The notes under the pieces are model-generated. The model did not search any database. It saw nothing but the letters and a program-made list of their open reading frames with translations, and had not been told where the DNA came from. Below are positions 42,210 through 52,591 of a DNA stretch of 64,000 nucleotides, piece by piece. The DNA lies in contig JAMXDE010000021.1 of assembly GCA_026770025.1 (NCBI GenBank), forward strand, positions 744,001 to 808,000, in the 5' to 3' direction. Numbering within the stretch: the stretch's first letter is position 1; each line of letters starts with the position of its first letter. The translations under genes and the position numbers were made by a program. Source of the stretch: Craspedostauros australis (taxonomy: Eukaryota > Bacillariophyta > Bacillariophyceae > Mastogloiales > Achnanthaceae).

Positions 42210-43354
42210 TGTTAGAACGTATTAGCACAACGCTTTATTCACCTGATTCGTTTTCTGATTAGTCTGTCCTGGTATGTGCTGAAACGATGCTTTACTCCGA
42301 CACTTGATTTTCGGCATAAGGGACACACTAGGAAGAACATCAGAGATTCGGTCTGGCCACCACCCGGCAAACATGTGATGTCCAATTTGACCTGATATAC
42401 TTCCCAACTAAACCTGAAATGACAACACACTCGATGACCTCAAGCATCATCAATGGAATGTGGAATCGACAGAGCCATGGAACGGTGATGAGTGACGTCG
42501 ACACAGAAGACATCATCGCCACATCATGGGTCATCTCCACATCAGAACAAGATCGGATTCGAGGTGCAATGACTGAGAGCTGACCTTGAAGACAACAACA
42601 TGAGATACAACTCAATGAAGATAACATAAGAAACAGAAGTCACTCAACCCAAACAGTGTCTTCACTCAACAGCTCGTCACCCGCGTCCTGAAAGACTTGA
42701 TCTCTCTTGAAGGACTCGTGTGATTTCGCTGTGTACAACTACGAGATAACAGAACGTAATCAAAGATGGGTAGGGTACTGCACCAAAAACGCAGAGTGAT
42801 CAATTCGCAGTTGTTGGTGAGGATGATTGTTTGCTATTGAGTTATTCGTATGAGTAGATGAAGACTGTCGAGCTCCAAAGATTTAGATCTTGGAACTGTG
42901 AGCATGAGAGGCAACTTGCAGGTCTCATGCGATTGCAGATGGAATATAACACGGAGACAACACGACAAATGTGCGTGTTACTGCGCGGGTTCAGATTTGC
43001 AAAAGTCAGAAAACAAACACCGCGATACGCCGTGTTGTAGGGTGCAACTCTTCACGATGTTGCGAGTAGAACGATCACACGATTGATCGTATTCACTCGA
43101 GAAGGTTGGGGACGGTTCCATATTTATCGGACCCAAGATCCAAGTCTGTCCTGATTGGACAGAGTGGTTCCGCGACATGTTGGAACTGGGATTGACGGGA
43201 AAACGGTTCTTGCGACGCGAAATGCGACACAAAATTGACACAACGGAATTTTGACCAGAATTTCTGTTCGGAACGGAAAAGGTAAGAAATGTGGAGATTT
43301 CTGATTGGTCGACGGGTGTCACTACTGTTAGAGATATATAGCGTTGCGCTGATA
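42210..43354 (+). repeat. Solo LTR of the 52988-60188 copia family, carrying a nested insertion
   Basis: Fossil. Sequence 42210-42219 plus 42757-43354 (about 608 bp) matches the 631-bp LTR of the copia element at 52988-60188 in the same orientation, TGTTAG at the start and CTGATA at the end, at roughly 80 percent identity. It is therefore much older than that element. It has no internal region, so it probably arose by LTR-LTR recombination. No target duplication is visible. A second LTR sits inside it. Confidence 0.8.
42220..42751 (-). repeat. Solo LTR nested in the older solo LTR
   Basis: Fossil. 532 bp starting TATTAG and ending GATAACA, inserted ten bases into the older LTR, with the 5-bp duplication GAACG on both sides (42215-42219 and 42752-42756). 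Termini resemble those of the copia LTRs here, but the body differs, so it is from a related family. Confidence 0.75.
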
Positions 43355-44382
43355 CTAGATCCATGAATGCCCAGTCATGACAGAATCATGCCATTGGAAC
43401 TTGGGGCAAACAGCCACAAATGAGAACCTCTTACTTGCAATGATGTACTGTAATATGGTGGGTTTCAGTTAGTGGAGATGTAAGCTCAATCCATGATGTG
43501 TTTTTAAGATAGTTGGACACTGCATGGAAGATCATGTGTGGTCACAGAAACAATAAGCACAGAAAACAACCGCAAATGAACGAAAGGAAGAGGAGAGATG
43601 GAGAAACAAAGAAAAAAGAAACATGAAAGAAGTTGGAATTCGTGCTCTGTTGGTGACACGATTCGGTGGAAAGGCCTCGCGAACTGCCGGTTTCGGGTTA
43701 ACCATGCAATGCAGTTCAAGAGGAGTGAACTTGCTAGAAGATGTGTTACTGTAACGATGAGTAGAGTAGTGCTTTTGTGCTAATCTTGGTTTGTGATTTT
43801 ATGAGTTTGTTAGTAGTCTTGGTAGGATGAAGAAACAGTGTCACACAGCTGACATGGCCCTGCACTGATTTACTTTGTTCAGTGCTTGAGGGCGGACATT
43901 GATCCTTGCTCCTTACCCTCTTCATACGCTGCTGCATAGTAGTGTAGATTGTAACAGCTCAGCATTCAATTGAGGTTGAGATGACGATGCAGAAGTGGCT
44001 GGGGTTAGAATTCACCCTTGGATTCCCTGCTTGAGTTGAAGTAGGTTGGACATGCGTGCCATGACCACGACAACAATGTAGTGGTCATAGGCATGGAGGG
44101 AATCGAGGCATGTTGTAGCAGAAAGGATTTGAGGAGCATATAGTTCCCAAGGCAGAGAGGAATCAGGTTGGTCATGGCATTGAGTCAGCACTGATTCGTG
44201 AATGGGAAGAGAGAAAGGGGGAGAAAAAGGTTTTGTAGTCGTTCAAGTCGGAAGGTTTCGCGCCAAAACGAGAATCTCAGACATCGGAGGAGGACACCAT
44301 GTTTTGGTGGTAGTCTGTCCCCAATTGAATCTCAACTAAAGAGCACTATCGTAAAATCACATGGTTAGTGCAAAAGCAAAGT
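43355..44382. other. Spacer of unknown origin in the repeat island
   Basis: About 1 kb with no supported gene. The sequence is moderately AT-rich and has short frames only. It may be old element debris. Confidence 0.4.
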
Positions 44383-44455
44383 ACCATGCCAGGATTCGAA
44401 CCCGGAACCTCAGCTAGAATGGCTGGTGCTCTACCGTTGAGCTACAGGCATTGCA
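44383..44455 (-). tRNA. tRNA-like sequence (pseudo-tRNA or SINE head)
   Basis: On the minus strand an A-box-like TAGCTCAACGGTAGAGC with a good D stem and a perfect B box GGTTCGAATCC in a 5-bp T stem are present at the right distance. The anticodon arm is CAGC-CATTCTA-GCTG, without U at position 33, and the acceptor ends do not pair as a full 7-bp stem. It is therefore a degenerate tRNA or a tRNA-derived repeat with a Pol III promoter rather than a working tRNA. Confidence 0.45.
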
Positions 44456-44520
44456 GTTGCTGAGACAGACACATGTGAACTTTATACATAGTGGGGGCTA
44501 CGGGAGTATCGTACTTAGCT

Positions 44521-44713
44521 CTATTTGGATTTGTGCTGATAAAACAGGAAACCCAAATCTCGGAGGTGTTCGCATCTGCTCCCGTGCTTTGGCCCGAACA
44601 CATGTGTCACAATGCATGGGGGTCCATGCATCCTAGCATGGTTTCTACGCCATGCGTTGTGAGGCACAAAAAACTCATTTGGGATATTCGAATTGATGCT
44701 CCAAAGCTTCTCT
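44521..44713 (-). pseudogene. 3' part of a host ORF interrupted by the copia element
   Basis: 64 codons ending at a stop at 44521. With the copia element and one target copy set aside, this frame follows directly on from the host ORF at 52592-52947, giving a 182-residue protein. The tail overlaps the 48-bp dispersed repeat, so the natural C terminus may itself be repeat-derived. No domain is recognised. Confidence 0.5.
44547..44594 (-). repeat. 48-bp dispersed repeat, copy 2
   Basis: Reverse-complement match (42 of 48) to 32879-32926. It lies within the 3' part of the interrupted host ORF. Confidence 0.7.
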
Positions 44714-44719
44714 GTTCTA

Positions 44720-45285
44720 TGTTGGAAGGCTCCGCGCACGGAGAATCGGTAGTAGTCACACTCTTTGTCGAAAGTGTTTCTGTTACTGTTACTGTTGTTG
44801 CTATTGATTGTTGGTGAGCGAGCGTGGGGTATGAGATGATCAAGATGCTCTCTTGATCCATCTCTTCCTTGCTCTCATTGCTTGGTGCAATCCTCTTGCA
44901 CCTCCATGCACATTGCTCACATGTTGCTCGTTGATGTTGACTTCATCGTCAACGTCGTCGTTTCTCTCTCGTTGTCTCGTCGTTGTTCCGTGTTCAGGTT
45001 TTGTTGAACCTGATGATTGATCGAATCTGGTGGAATATTCACAACATATTTCATTCCTGTAGACCTGGTAGTTAAGGTCTCGATGTGACGTCACGTGTGA
45101 TGGATACTGTGGTATCCGCTGGTATCGCGGTATCCTGTCATCGTAGTATCGCAGTATCCTCGTGGTATCGCGGTGGTATTGCTGTGACGTCATAGTTTTG
45201 TGTCGTGATTCCGCCACCGAATAGTCTAGATGGCGGCAAGCAAGTGTGACTGATGCATACACATCCGAGTACACACATTCCGACA
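44720..45285 (-). repeat. 3' LTR of element E1
   Basis: 566 bp, TGTCGG...CCAACA on the minus strand. It appears identical to 52026-52591. Confidence 0.95.
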
Positions 45286-45304
45286 CCCTTCCTGTAGGCG
45301 TCAG

Positions 45305-48300
45305 TCATTCGCTGCTGTCGCCAGTGTGTAGGTAGGACTTCTCGTGCTCGCGCTGTAGCTCCGACTTGATGTTCTTCGTGAAGCCGTCGCTTCGGTTGTT
45401 CTCTGATTTGACGAAGATGATTTCGATCAGCTTGTCATTCACCATGTTGCGGACGTAATGATGGCGTACGTCGATATGGCGGGAGCGTTGCGATGTTGAG
45501 GGATTCTTCGCGATGAAGATCGCTCCAACATTGTCGACTCTCACGGTGATTGGAGTCTTCACTGGCACTCCCACACTCTCCAGGAGTTGCATCACAAAGA
45601 AGATCTCCTTCGCCGCCTCAGATAGCGCGATGTACTCTGCCTCTGATGAACTGAGAGTCACTGCCTTCTGCGCCTTGGATCGCCAGAGGATAGGGACTTG
45701 ACAGAGGTAGAGAATGAATCCGCCGACACTGATGCGAGTGTCCTTGTCTCCGGCGTACTCGCTGTCGCAGAACATCTCCATGTTCCATGCGCTGCTGTCT
45801 GTCATGACGGGATGGATCTTCAGACCGTAGTGCTTCGTGTCGATGACGTATTTGATGATACGCCGCATCTCCTTGGTTGCAGCCTTGGTCGGTCCGTCGA
45901 GTACCTTCGTCAGCTCTCTGACAGGATTGGCGATGTCGGGACGCGAATGCTTAATCAGGAAGAGAAGCATTCCCACTCCCTTGCGATAGTCAGCATGCTC
46001 TGCTGCATCTACCTTCTGCAATCCGTTCTCTTCAGATGGGCGAACGATGCTCTGGCTTGGCGTCCCTGGCGTCGCGTAGCGCTGTATCTTCTCCACCTCT
46101 GCACCAAACTCGGTGATTAGGTTTCGGATCAGATGTGGCTGGCGTAGGACAGCTCTCGTCTTGTCTGCGTTGAGCTGGATGTTGCAGCTGAGGTAGTCAC
46201 CCAAACCCTTCTCGATGGTGACCTTGAACTTGCTCTTCTGGATGTCGATCATGAACTGCTCGAGTGCCTTCTGATGTCCGCAGCAGAAGCAGTCGTCAAC
46301 GTAGATCGCCACGATGACTGTTTCGTTCTTTGTCTTGCGATGGAAGAGACACGGATCCGCCGCGCTCTGGTCGAATCGCATTCCCTTCAGCGTTGATACC
46401 AGCATCTTGTACCACTGGCGTGCGCTCTGGACCAGCCCGTAGATTGGCTTGTGTAGCAGCAGCGCTTCATCCGGTGTGCTGTCCATTCCGCTTGGACAAT
46501 TCATGTACACCTCTTCTTCGAGGTCGCCGTACAAGAATGCCGTGACGACGTCCACGAGTGCACAGTCCATCTTCTGCAGCATCATGATCACCATCATCAC
46601 ACGGTACGTGACGTCGTGGATGACCGGCGAGTGGTGCTCTTGGTAGTCCACTCCTGCGATCTGCGAGTAGCCACACGCCACCAGACGCGCTCGATAGGTT
46701 CCATTGCGCTTTAGTTTAAACACCCATTTGCACTTGCAGCATCTGCGGTCTCTCGGAATCGATGAGCGCTTGATCTTGCTGTAGACGGATCGAGCATCCA
46801 TCGAACCGAACTCCTTTGCGATGGCAGCTCTGTAGCCCTTCCGGTGTGTTGCATTCGGATGGTTGAATGCTTGATCGAAGGTTGATGGCTCGATGTGCGT
46901 CGATGTCTCTCCTGTCTCATCTTGGGTGGTTGCGCAGATCTCTGTCTCGAAATCGTCGGTGCTGATTGCGTTGTTACCGAATAGAGCATCTGTGACTGTG
47001 TTGGTGATGTCCGATGGAGGAGAGTCGCTGTCTTCGTTGTCCGTAGCTTCGTCGTTCTCCTCATTCTCGTCGGTGGTGTCGTCATTGGTTTCGTCATCGT
47101 CGTTGGTCTCCTCGCTGTTGTCCTTGTCGTCGTCGTCGGTGTCGCTTCCCCTATTGAAGACGGATAGGTTGGTTGCGAAACGCTTGCCTTCACGCTTCTC
47201 TTTCTTTCCTGGCTTGTTGTAGTTTGCAAGGTTGCGCAATTCGCTCTTTCCTTTCACGTTGGATGGCAGCGACGCACGCGACTTCGCATCTGTTTTTGCT
47301 TGATGCTTGCTTCGCTCGATGTATCGCTGTTGTCGTTCGCTGCGAGTGGTGTCGCGCTTGCTTGGTCGTTTTGGGGGATCAGCAGTCGTGGTGCGACTAG
47401 TTTTCGAATCGTCGTTCGCTTCGTGCGAACGCTTGCGTGATGTTGGCGGAGTGCGGAGGATGCTTGGCGGGACACTCGGTGGGGCGACATCTTCAATGTC
47501 GGTCACTGTGTCGTCGTCGACGGGAATCGCGTCAACCTCTTCTTCGGACGCAGTCCCTTCGTCCACTGGTGTGGTCGCCGTCTCGCTCGCGAGACCTGGT
47601 GAGTTCTTCTTCGCACTCGTGTTATTGTTGGTGTCGTCATCGTCCTCGTCGTCGTCATCTGAGAGGACGTGGTAAGAATTCGCGTCGGCGAATGACACAG
47701 AGCGTCGCTTCGGCTTGGTTCGAGTGGTGTGGGACGGCGCTGTCCCTTCCCTTCCGACCAGGATGAATCCGTCATCGTCGGTCTCTGTTGGGTGCTCGGC
47801 ATCGGTTGCGACGATCTGACTCCCTTCCGGCTTCCCATCGTCCGTGCCGTAAGTCCAACCCTTAAAGTGCCCGTACGATCTGTTGAGCCACTTCACGTCT
47901 CTGGTGCAGACGATGGACTTGGTGGATGGACGGTACATGTTGTAGACGCTGGATCCATGCTGTGGAGCATATCCGACGAACAACATCGCCTCGCCTCTGT
48001 TCTGGAGTTTCGCCGTCATGCCTCCATAGGCCGTCTTGACGACTCCGACTTCGCCAAAGGTACGGGGTCCGCTCGCGTACTTCGGATCCTCTCCGAAGAA
48101 TAGGTTGTGTGGCGACTTGGTCTGTCCCTTCGCCACGGTGATGTTGGCGACCGCGGTCGCGACGTTTGCTGCTGCAGCCCATAGACCATGTCTGTGCTCT
48201 TCGTTGAGCTGGGCGCCATTCAGCATGGATCGCATCTTCGTGTACAAGTATGCAAACTTGCGCTCCACCCTGCCGTTCTGCTGTGGTGTGTTGGATGCCG

Positions 48301-51300
48301 TGTATTCGAATGAGACGTCGAATCCGGCTTCGAGCAGATGGACCTCGGATGCCTTGTTCTCTCCGCTGTTGTCGCCACGGAAGATGATTGGCTTGCCGTC
48401 CGTGTGTGCACGGATCTTCTGAAGGAATCGCTTCAGGAAGGCCGGTTGGTCACCCTTGTTGGTGAGGAAGATGCTCCAGCAGTAATCTGTGTGGTCGTCT
48501 ACGATCAACACCCAGTACCGCTTGTTTCCGAAGCTCGTGTGCTTTGTGTAGCTGATGTCGATGAAGAATCGCTCACATCGTCGCGATGCTCTTGCGATGG
48601 TCGCCTTCGGGACGTTCTTCACTCGTGCGTTGGCGATGGCACAGTGCTTGCATGGCGGCATGGTGCCGATGATGTTCCATCCGTGATGCGATGCGGTCCG
48701 TTGCATTGCTTCCAGTGGGGCGTGTCCCAACATGCGATGGAGTGTGGACGCGTTGATGTCCTTTGGTGGATCCGATGTGACGGCCGCAGCCGTGATGTCT
48801 GTGCGTGGCTTGACTGCATGCATCTGCACGCCAGTCACGAAACCATTTCGCGTGCGGAACACTCGATCGAACACGATCTTGTTCCCGTTGCCGTTTGCGA
48901 TGTCCATGATGATACCGTTGTTTCCGATCTGGTACCCATTCTCCAGCGCCTTGTTCGTTGAGAACAGATTCACCCACATCTTGGGTGCGAACTTCACGTC
49001 GTTCAGTCTGATAGTGCACTGTGTGTTGTCGCGTTGCTTCACTCGGAGATAGATGGACCCCATCTTCGGTGAGTTGAGTTGCGTGTTGTCACCGACCTTC
49101 ACAAAGGACTGGATGTGGCGGATGTTGAACATCCCCTTATCCGAATTCACAATGTGGCATGAGGCTCCACTGTCGGCGAGCCATGTGTGTTCATCGGGTG
49201 TGTCGGTGCGGTGGTCGGATGCACGGAAGCGCGTGCGATCCACGACCATGATTGCCAACTCGTCGTCGTAGGAGGAATCGTCGTCGTCGGATGACTCACC
49301 CGTGCTGGAATCGTCCCAGTTGATTGGAGGGCGCATTGGTTCTACTTGCTGTGGCGGCTCCGGTCTTGCTTGTCGCGGTGGCTCAGGTCGCCTCTCCTGT
49401 GGTCGGTGGTGAAGGAGTGCCGCCATGCATCCTCCGAGGATGAAGTGCCGCTCCATGATGCTCAGTGGTGGTTGGCCGTGACGCTCAAGGATCCTGTTGA
49501 GAATCATGCTGTTTGCCAGGATCTCTTCGATTGACAGCAGCTCTGCCATGATGAACATTCCTGACACTCGCCCGACGAATGCCATCTGGATGCGTCGATT
49601 GTTGGGGAACAGGTTGCGGGCCCCACAGAAAATGGCGTTGCTGATGATTTCGCGTTGTCTGATCTCGGCCGTGAATGTGGGGTACGGCACAGTGTCGTGC
49701 CTGCCGTGCGCTCCTTGTTGGTTGAAGAAGTCCGTGGGCCCAAAGCGTAGGCCGGTTGGGAAGATCACGTCTTCGTGGTGGTTCATGACTCGTTGACCCT
49801 CTGGTCTGGGAGGACGGAATCTGTTCCGGACGTAGAGTGGACGAGTTGCGTCGCTGTCGTCATCTCCGTCATCTTGAGCGATCTCTTCTTCGGCGGAGCC
49901 AGCGGCTGACGCCTCTTCGAAGAGATTGTCGTCCAGGAGCATGTCTTGCTCAATCGGGGGCTCCCCGGCTTCCTCCATAGCGAGGATATCGATATCCTCC
50001 TCGGGGTCTTCTTCTCGGTTGCCGTTGCTTGGCAAATCGTGTGTGTTGAGGCAGTAATCGAAATCGAGATCAAAACGAGGCTCGTTGTCGAGCGTCACCT
50101 CGTGGATGATTGGTCCGTCGTTGAGCCATTCTGGGATGCTCGTGTCGTCGTGGACCTTGTCTATTCCTGGACGGTGTTGGAAGGTATCAAAGAATGAATC
50201 ATCGACGACGTAGGCGGTGTGAGTGTTCGTGGGTGTGTCGAGCATGGTCATCACCATCTCGAATCTGTCGTCGGTGCCGTCCTGTGCCGTGCTTCCTTGC
50301 TCTTCCTGCTTTCTCTTTTCGTTGAACTTTTTCTTCCTGCAGTCTGCCTCTCGATGTCCTGGGATGCCACAGTAATGGCACTTCCCGCTGAAACCGTTGC
50401 CTCGACCTCTTCCTCTGTTGCCGCGGTTGCCTTGATTGTCGCGCTGATCTCCTCTTCTGTTGCCTCTGTTGTTGTAGCCTCCTCGTCGGCCGTTGTTGGA
50501 TTGATGGTTGTTGTTGTTGTCGGCCGCTTGCTTTCTGTCTGGACAATTTGCAGACCGATGGCCGTACTTTCCGCAGTTGTGGCAGTTGCCTTTGAATCCG
50601 CCTGTCGCAGCCATCGCCGCGTCGTCGCGCTTGCTGCCCGTGTCTGCGAAGTCGTCCACGTACGCCTTTCCGCCTTGGAGCTTGGAGTATCTGTAGTTCA
50701 GCACATTTCGGATGGCCTCGATCGTCACCTTCTCTGGACCCATCTGCAGTTGGTATTCGAAGTTGCTCACTTCGTCATCGTAGTCTTTGCTGAGGCTGCT
50801 GAGCACTTGCATGATCAGCTCTCTCTCACTGATCTCGTATTTCACCTCTTGGAGGCGAGTGCGGAGCAGCTCAAGCCGTGTGACGTAGATGTCGGGATCC
50901 GTATCCCTCGCCATGCGTTCCGTGTTGAATTGGCGCTTCAGTCGCAGCACCGTGGATGCGTCGGTCGGCTGGTACTTCTCCTTCAGCATCTTCCATGCTG
51001 CTGCTGGGTTCCCCTCGGGGTGCTGCTCGTCACAGCATTGGTTGATCAGCTGGATCGCCTGCTTCCCAGTTCCTTGCTCTGCATCCATCATCAGGATCAG
51101 ATCGCTGAAGCAGTCCAGCGCTAGTTCGCGCGTCTCTTCGAGGGCCTCCCTCTTCTCTTCGTCACTCTCTCTCTCGACGTCTTCTTTCGTTGGGATGGGC
51201 TTCTCTCCCATCATGATGTCCTTGAATCGCTGTGTACGCGCGTACGCCTTTGCTTGCGACTCCCACGCATTGTAGTCTTCCTTCTTTCCGCTGAAGGATG

Positions 51301-51799
51301 GGGCCTTGCGCCTCTTGTAGGTTTCCTTCGTCATCTTCTTTTTCGTTGTTGTCTGCTTGCTCGTGCCTCGTGTGCTGCCTGTCGATTGGCTCTCTTCTCT
51401 CTCTTCTTCTCTCTCTGACTCCTCGTTGTCGTTGGATGCGAGGGGATCGATGCCGCTGTCTCTCTCTGACGCGCTACCCCTGCCTTCTGTTTCCGTCTGC
51501 TGTACTTCTGTCTCGTACGCTTCCACTTTGAACACTCGCTGTGATGGAGTCGATGTGGGTTGTCCTGTTGATGCCGATGTCGGTCTCGGCTGGTCTCTCT
51601 GCCGCGTCTCTGCGCCGGCTCTTCGTGCAGCTTGCTCTGTTTCCGTTTCGATGATGGCTCCTTGCTGAGCGCTTGGTTGTTGGATGGGCGCACCCGCTCC
51701 TTCTCGCGTGAGGTTCGGAGTCTCGTCCTCGTCTCCCTCGGTCTCGTCCTCGATCACTGGTGTGAGAGGGAATGCAGTCTCTTCGGTCTCTTCGCTCAT
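45305..51799 (-). CDS. Copia gag-pol polyprotein of E1
   Basis: 2,164 residues in one frame. Order: Gag (FSGKKEDYNAWESQAKAY...) with two CCHC zinc knuckles (CHNCGKYGHRSANC and CHYCGIPGHREADC), aspartic protease (WLADSGASCH), integrase with its HHCC finger and DDE domain (RGDNSGENKA, TPQQNGRVER), reverse transcriptase (AIYVDDCFCCG) and RNase H (CDSEYAGD, SSSEAEY). Integrase before RT defines the copia order. The long Asp/Ser-rich linker between integrase and RT is large for the family. Confidence 0.95.
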   Translation of the reverse strand: MSEETEETAFPLTPVIEDETEGDEDETPNLTREGAGAPIQQPSAQQGAIIETETEQAARRAGAETRQRDQPRPTSASTGQPTSTPSQRVFKVEAYETEVQQTETEGRGSASERDSGIDPLASNDNEESEREEEREESQSTGSTRGTSKQTTTKKKMTKETYKRRKAPSFSGKKEDYNAWESQAKAYARTQRFKDIMMGEKPIPTKEDVERESDEEKREALEETRELALDCFSDLILMMDAEQGTGKQAIQLINQCCDEQHPEGNPAAAWKMLKEKYQPTDASTVLRLKRQFNTERMARDTDPDIYVTRLELLRTRLQEVKYEISERELIMQVLSSLSKDYDDEVSNFEYQLQMGPEKVTIEAIRNVLNYRYSKLQGGKAYVDDFADTGSKRDDAAMAATGGFKGNCHNCGKYGHRSANCPDRKQAADNNNNHQSNNGRRGGYNNRGNRRGDQRDNQGNRGNRGRGRGNGFSGKCHYCGIPGHREADCRKKKFNEKRKQEEQGSTAQDGTDDRFEMVMTMLDTPTNTHTAYVVDDSFFDTFQHRPGIDKVHDDTSIPEWLNDGPIIHEVTLDNEPRFDLDFDYCLNTHDLPSNGNREEDPEEDIDILAMEEAGEPPIEQDMLLDDNLFEEASAAGSAEEEIAQDDGDDDSDATRPLYVRNRFRPPRPEGQRVMNHHEDVIFPTGLRFGPTDFFNQQGAHGRHDTVPYPTFTAEIRQREIISNAIFCGARNLFPNNRRIQMAFVGRVSGMFIMAELLSIEEILANSMILNRILERHGQPPLSIMERHFILGGCMAALLHHRPQERRPEPPRQARPEPPQQVEPMRPPINWDDSSTGESSDDDDSSYDDELAIMVVDRTRFRASDHRTDTPDEHTWLADSGASCHIVNSDKGMFNIRHIQSFVKVGDNTQLNSPKMGSIYLRVKQRDNTQCTIRLNDVKFAPKMWVNLFSTNKALENGYQIGNNGIIMDIANGNGNKIVFDRVFRTRNGFVTGVQMHAVKPRTDITAAAVTSDPPKDINASTLHRMLGHAPLEAMQRTASHHGWNIIGTMPPCKHCAIANARVKNVPKATIARASRRCERFFIDISYTKHTSFGNKRYWVLIVDDHTDYCWSIFLTNKGDQPAFLKRFLQKIRAHTDGKPIIFRGDNSGENKASEVHLLEAGFDVSFEYTASNTPQQNGRVERKFAYLYTKMRSMLNGAQLNEEHRHGLWAAAANVATAVANITVAKGQTKSPHNLFFGEDPKYASGPRTFGEVGVVKTAYGGMTAKLQNRGEAMLFVGYAPQHGSSVYNMYRPSTKSIVCTRDVKWLNRSYGHFKGWTYGTDDGKPEGSQIVATDAEHPTETDDDGFILVGREGTAPSHTTRTKPKRRSVSFADANSYHVLSDDDDEDDDDTNNNTSAKKNSPGLASETATTPVDEGTASEEEVDAIPVDDDTVTDIEDVAPPSVPPSILRTPPTSRKRSHEANDDSKTSRTTTADPPKRPSKRDTTRSERQQRYIERSKHQAKTDAKSRASLPSNVKGKSELRNLANYNKPGKKEKREGKRFATNLSVFNRGSDTDDDDKDNSEETNDDDETNDDTTDENEENDEATDNEDSDSPPSDITNTVTDALFGNNAISTDDFETEICATTQDETGETSTHIEPSTFDQAFNHPNATHRKGYRAAIAKEFGSMDARSVYSKIKRSSIPRDRRCCKCKWVFKLKRNGTYRARLVACGYSQIAGVDYQEHHSPVIHDVTYRVMMVIMMLQKMDCALVDVVTAFLYGDLEEEVYMNCPSGMDSTPDEALLLHKPIYGLVQSARQWYKMLVSTLKGMRFDQSAADPCLFHRKTKNETVIVAIYVDDCFCCGHQKALEQFMIDIQKSKFKVTIEKGLGDYLSCNIQLNADKTRAVLRQPHLIRNLITEFGAEVEKIQRYATPGTPSQSIVRPSEENGLQKVDAAEHADYRKGVGMLLFLIKHSRPDIANPVRELTKVLDGPTKAATKEMRRIIKYVIDTKHYGLKIHPVMTDSSAWNMEMFCDSEYAGDKDTRISVGGFILYLCQVPILWRSKAQKAVTLSSSEAEYIALSEAAKEIFFVMQLLESVGVPVKTPITVRVDNVGAIFIAKNPSTSQRSRHIDVRHHYVRNMVNDKLIEIIFVKSENNRSDGFTKNIKSELQREHEKSYLHTGDSSE

Positions 51800-51965
51800 T
51801 CAGCGCTCGTCTCGCTTCTCGTCTCGTCCTCGATCACGCGCGTGAGAGGGTATTCTTCCACTTCGGTCTCTTCTGCTCATTCAGCGCCTCGCGCTCTTCG
51901 TTTCGTCCTCGATCACCGGTGTGAGAGGGTATGCTAGCTCGTCTCTCGCTCGTCGCTCATGCAGC
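51720..51965 (-). repeat. Tandem repeats spanning the E1 leader and gag start
   Basis: Three imperfect copies of an 80-bp unit (about 51720-51800, 51811-51880 and 51898-51965). The first includes the gag-pol ATG; the others repeat an ATGAGC context in the leader, so short upstream frames precede the main one. Confidence 0.65.
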
Positions 51966-52025
51966 GTCTCTTGCTCTTCGATCTCTCCTTGCACAGGGCT
52001 TCCCTGGTGCTAACGTTTATAAACG

Positions 52026-52591
52026 TGTTGGAAGGCTCCGCGCACGGAGAATCGGTAGTAGTCACACTCTTTGTCGAAAGTGTTTCTGTTACTGTTACTG
52101 TTGTTGCTATTGATTGTTGGTGAGCGAGCGTGGGGTATGAGATGATCAAGATGCTCTCTTGATCCATCTCTTCCTTGCTCTCATTGCTTGGTGCAATCCT
52201 CTTGCACCTCCATGCACATTGCTCACATGTTGCTCGTTGATGTTGACTTCATCGTCAACGTCGTCGTTTCTCTCTCGTTGTCTCGTCGTTGTTCCGTGTT
52301 CAGGTTTTGTTGAACCTGATGATTGATCGAATCTGGTGGAATATTCACAACATATTTCATTCCTGTAGACCTGGTAGTTAAGGTCTCGATGTGACGTCAC
52401 GTGTGATGGATACTGTGGTATCCGCTGGTATCGCGGTATCCTGTCATCGTAGTATCGCAGTATCCTCGTGGTATCGCGGTGGTATTGCTGTGACGTCATA
52501 GTTTTGTGTCGTGATTCCGCCACCGAATAGTCTAGATGGCGGCAAGCAAGTGTGACTGATGCATACACATCCGAGTACACACATTCCGACA
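52026..52591 (-). repeat. 5' LTR of element E1
   Basis: 566 bp; promoter-bearing LTR for the minus-strand transcript. Confidence 0.95.

Larger units (their letters stand above)
44720..52591 (-). mobile_element. Ty1/copia LTR retrotransposon, looks whole (element E1)
   Basis: 7,872 bp with 566-bp LTRs at 44720-45285 and 52026-52591 in which I see no difference, and a perfect target duplication GTTCTA (44714-44719 and 52592-52597). One gag-pol frame fills the interior. A purine-rich tract (AGGAAGGG on the minus strand) abuts the 3' LTR at 45286. Identical LTRs mean a very recent insertion. It looks whole, with no breaks seen. It interrupts a host ORF. Confidence 0.95.

Noticed and set aside
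45698-51124. Several plus-strand frames opposite E1, including one of 301 codons
   Set aside because: Antisense shadows of the gag-pol frame.
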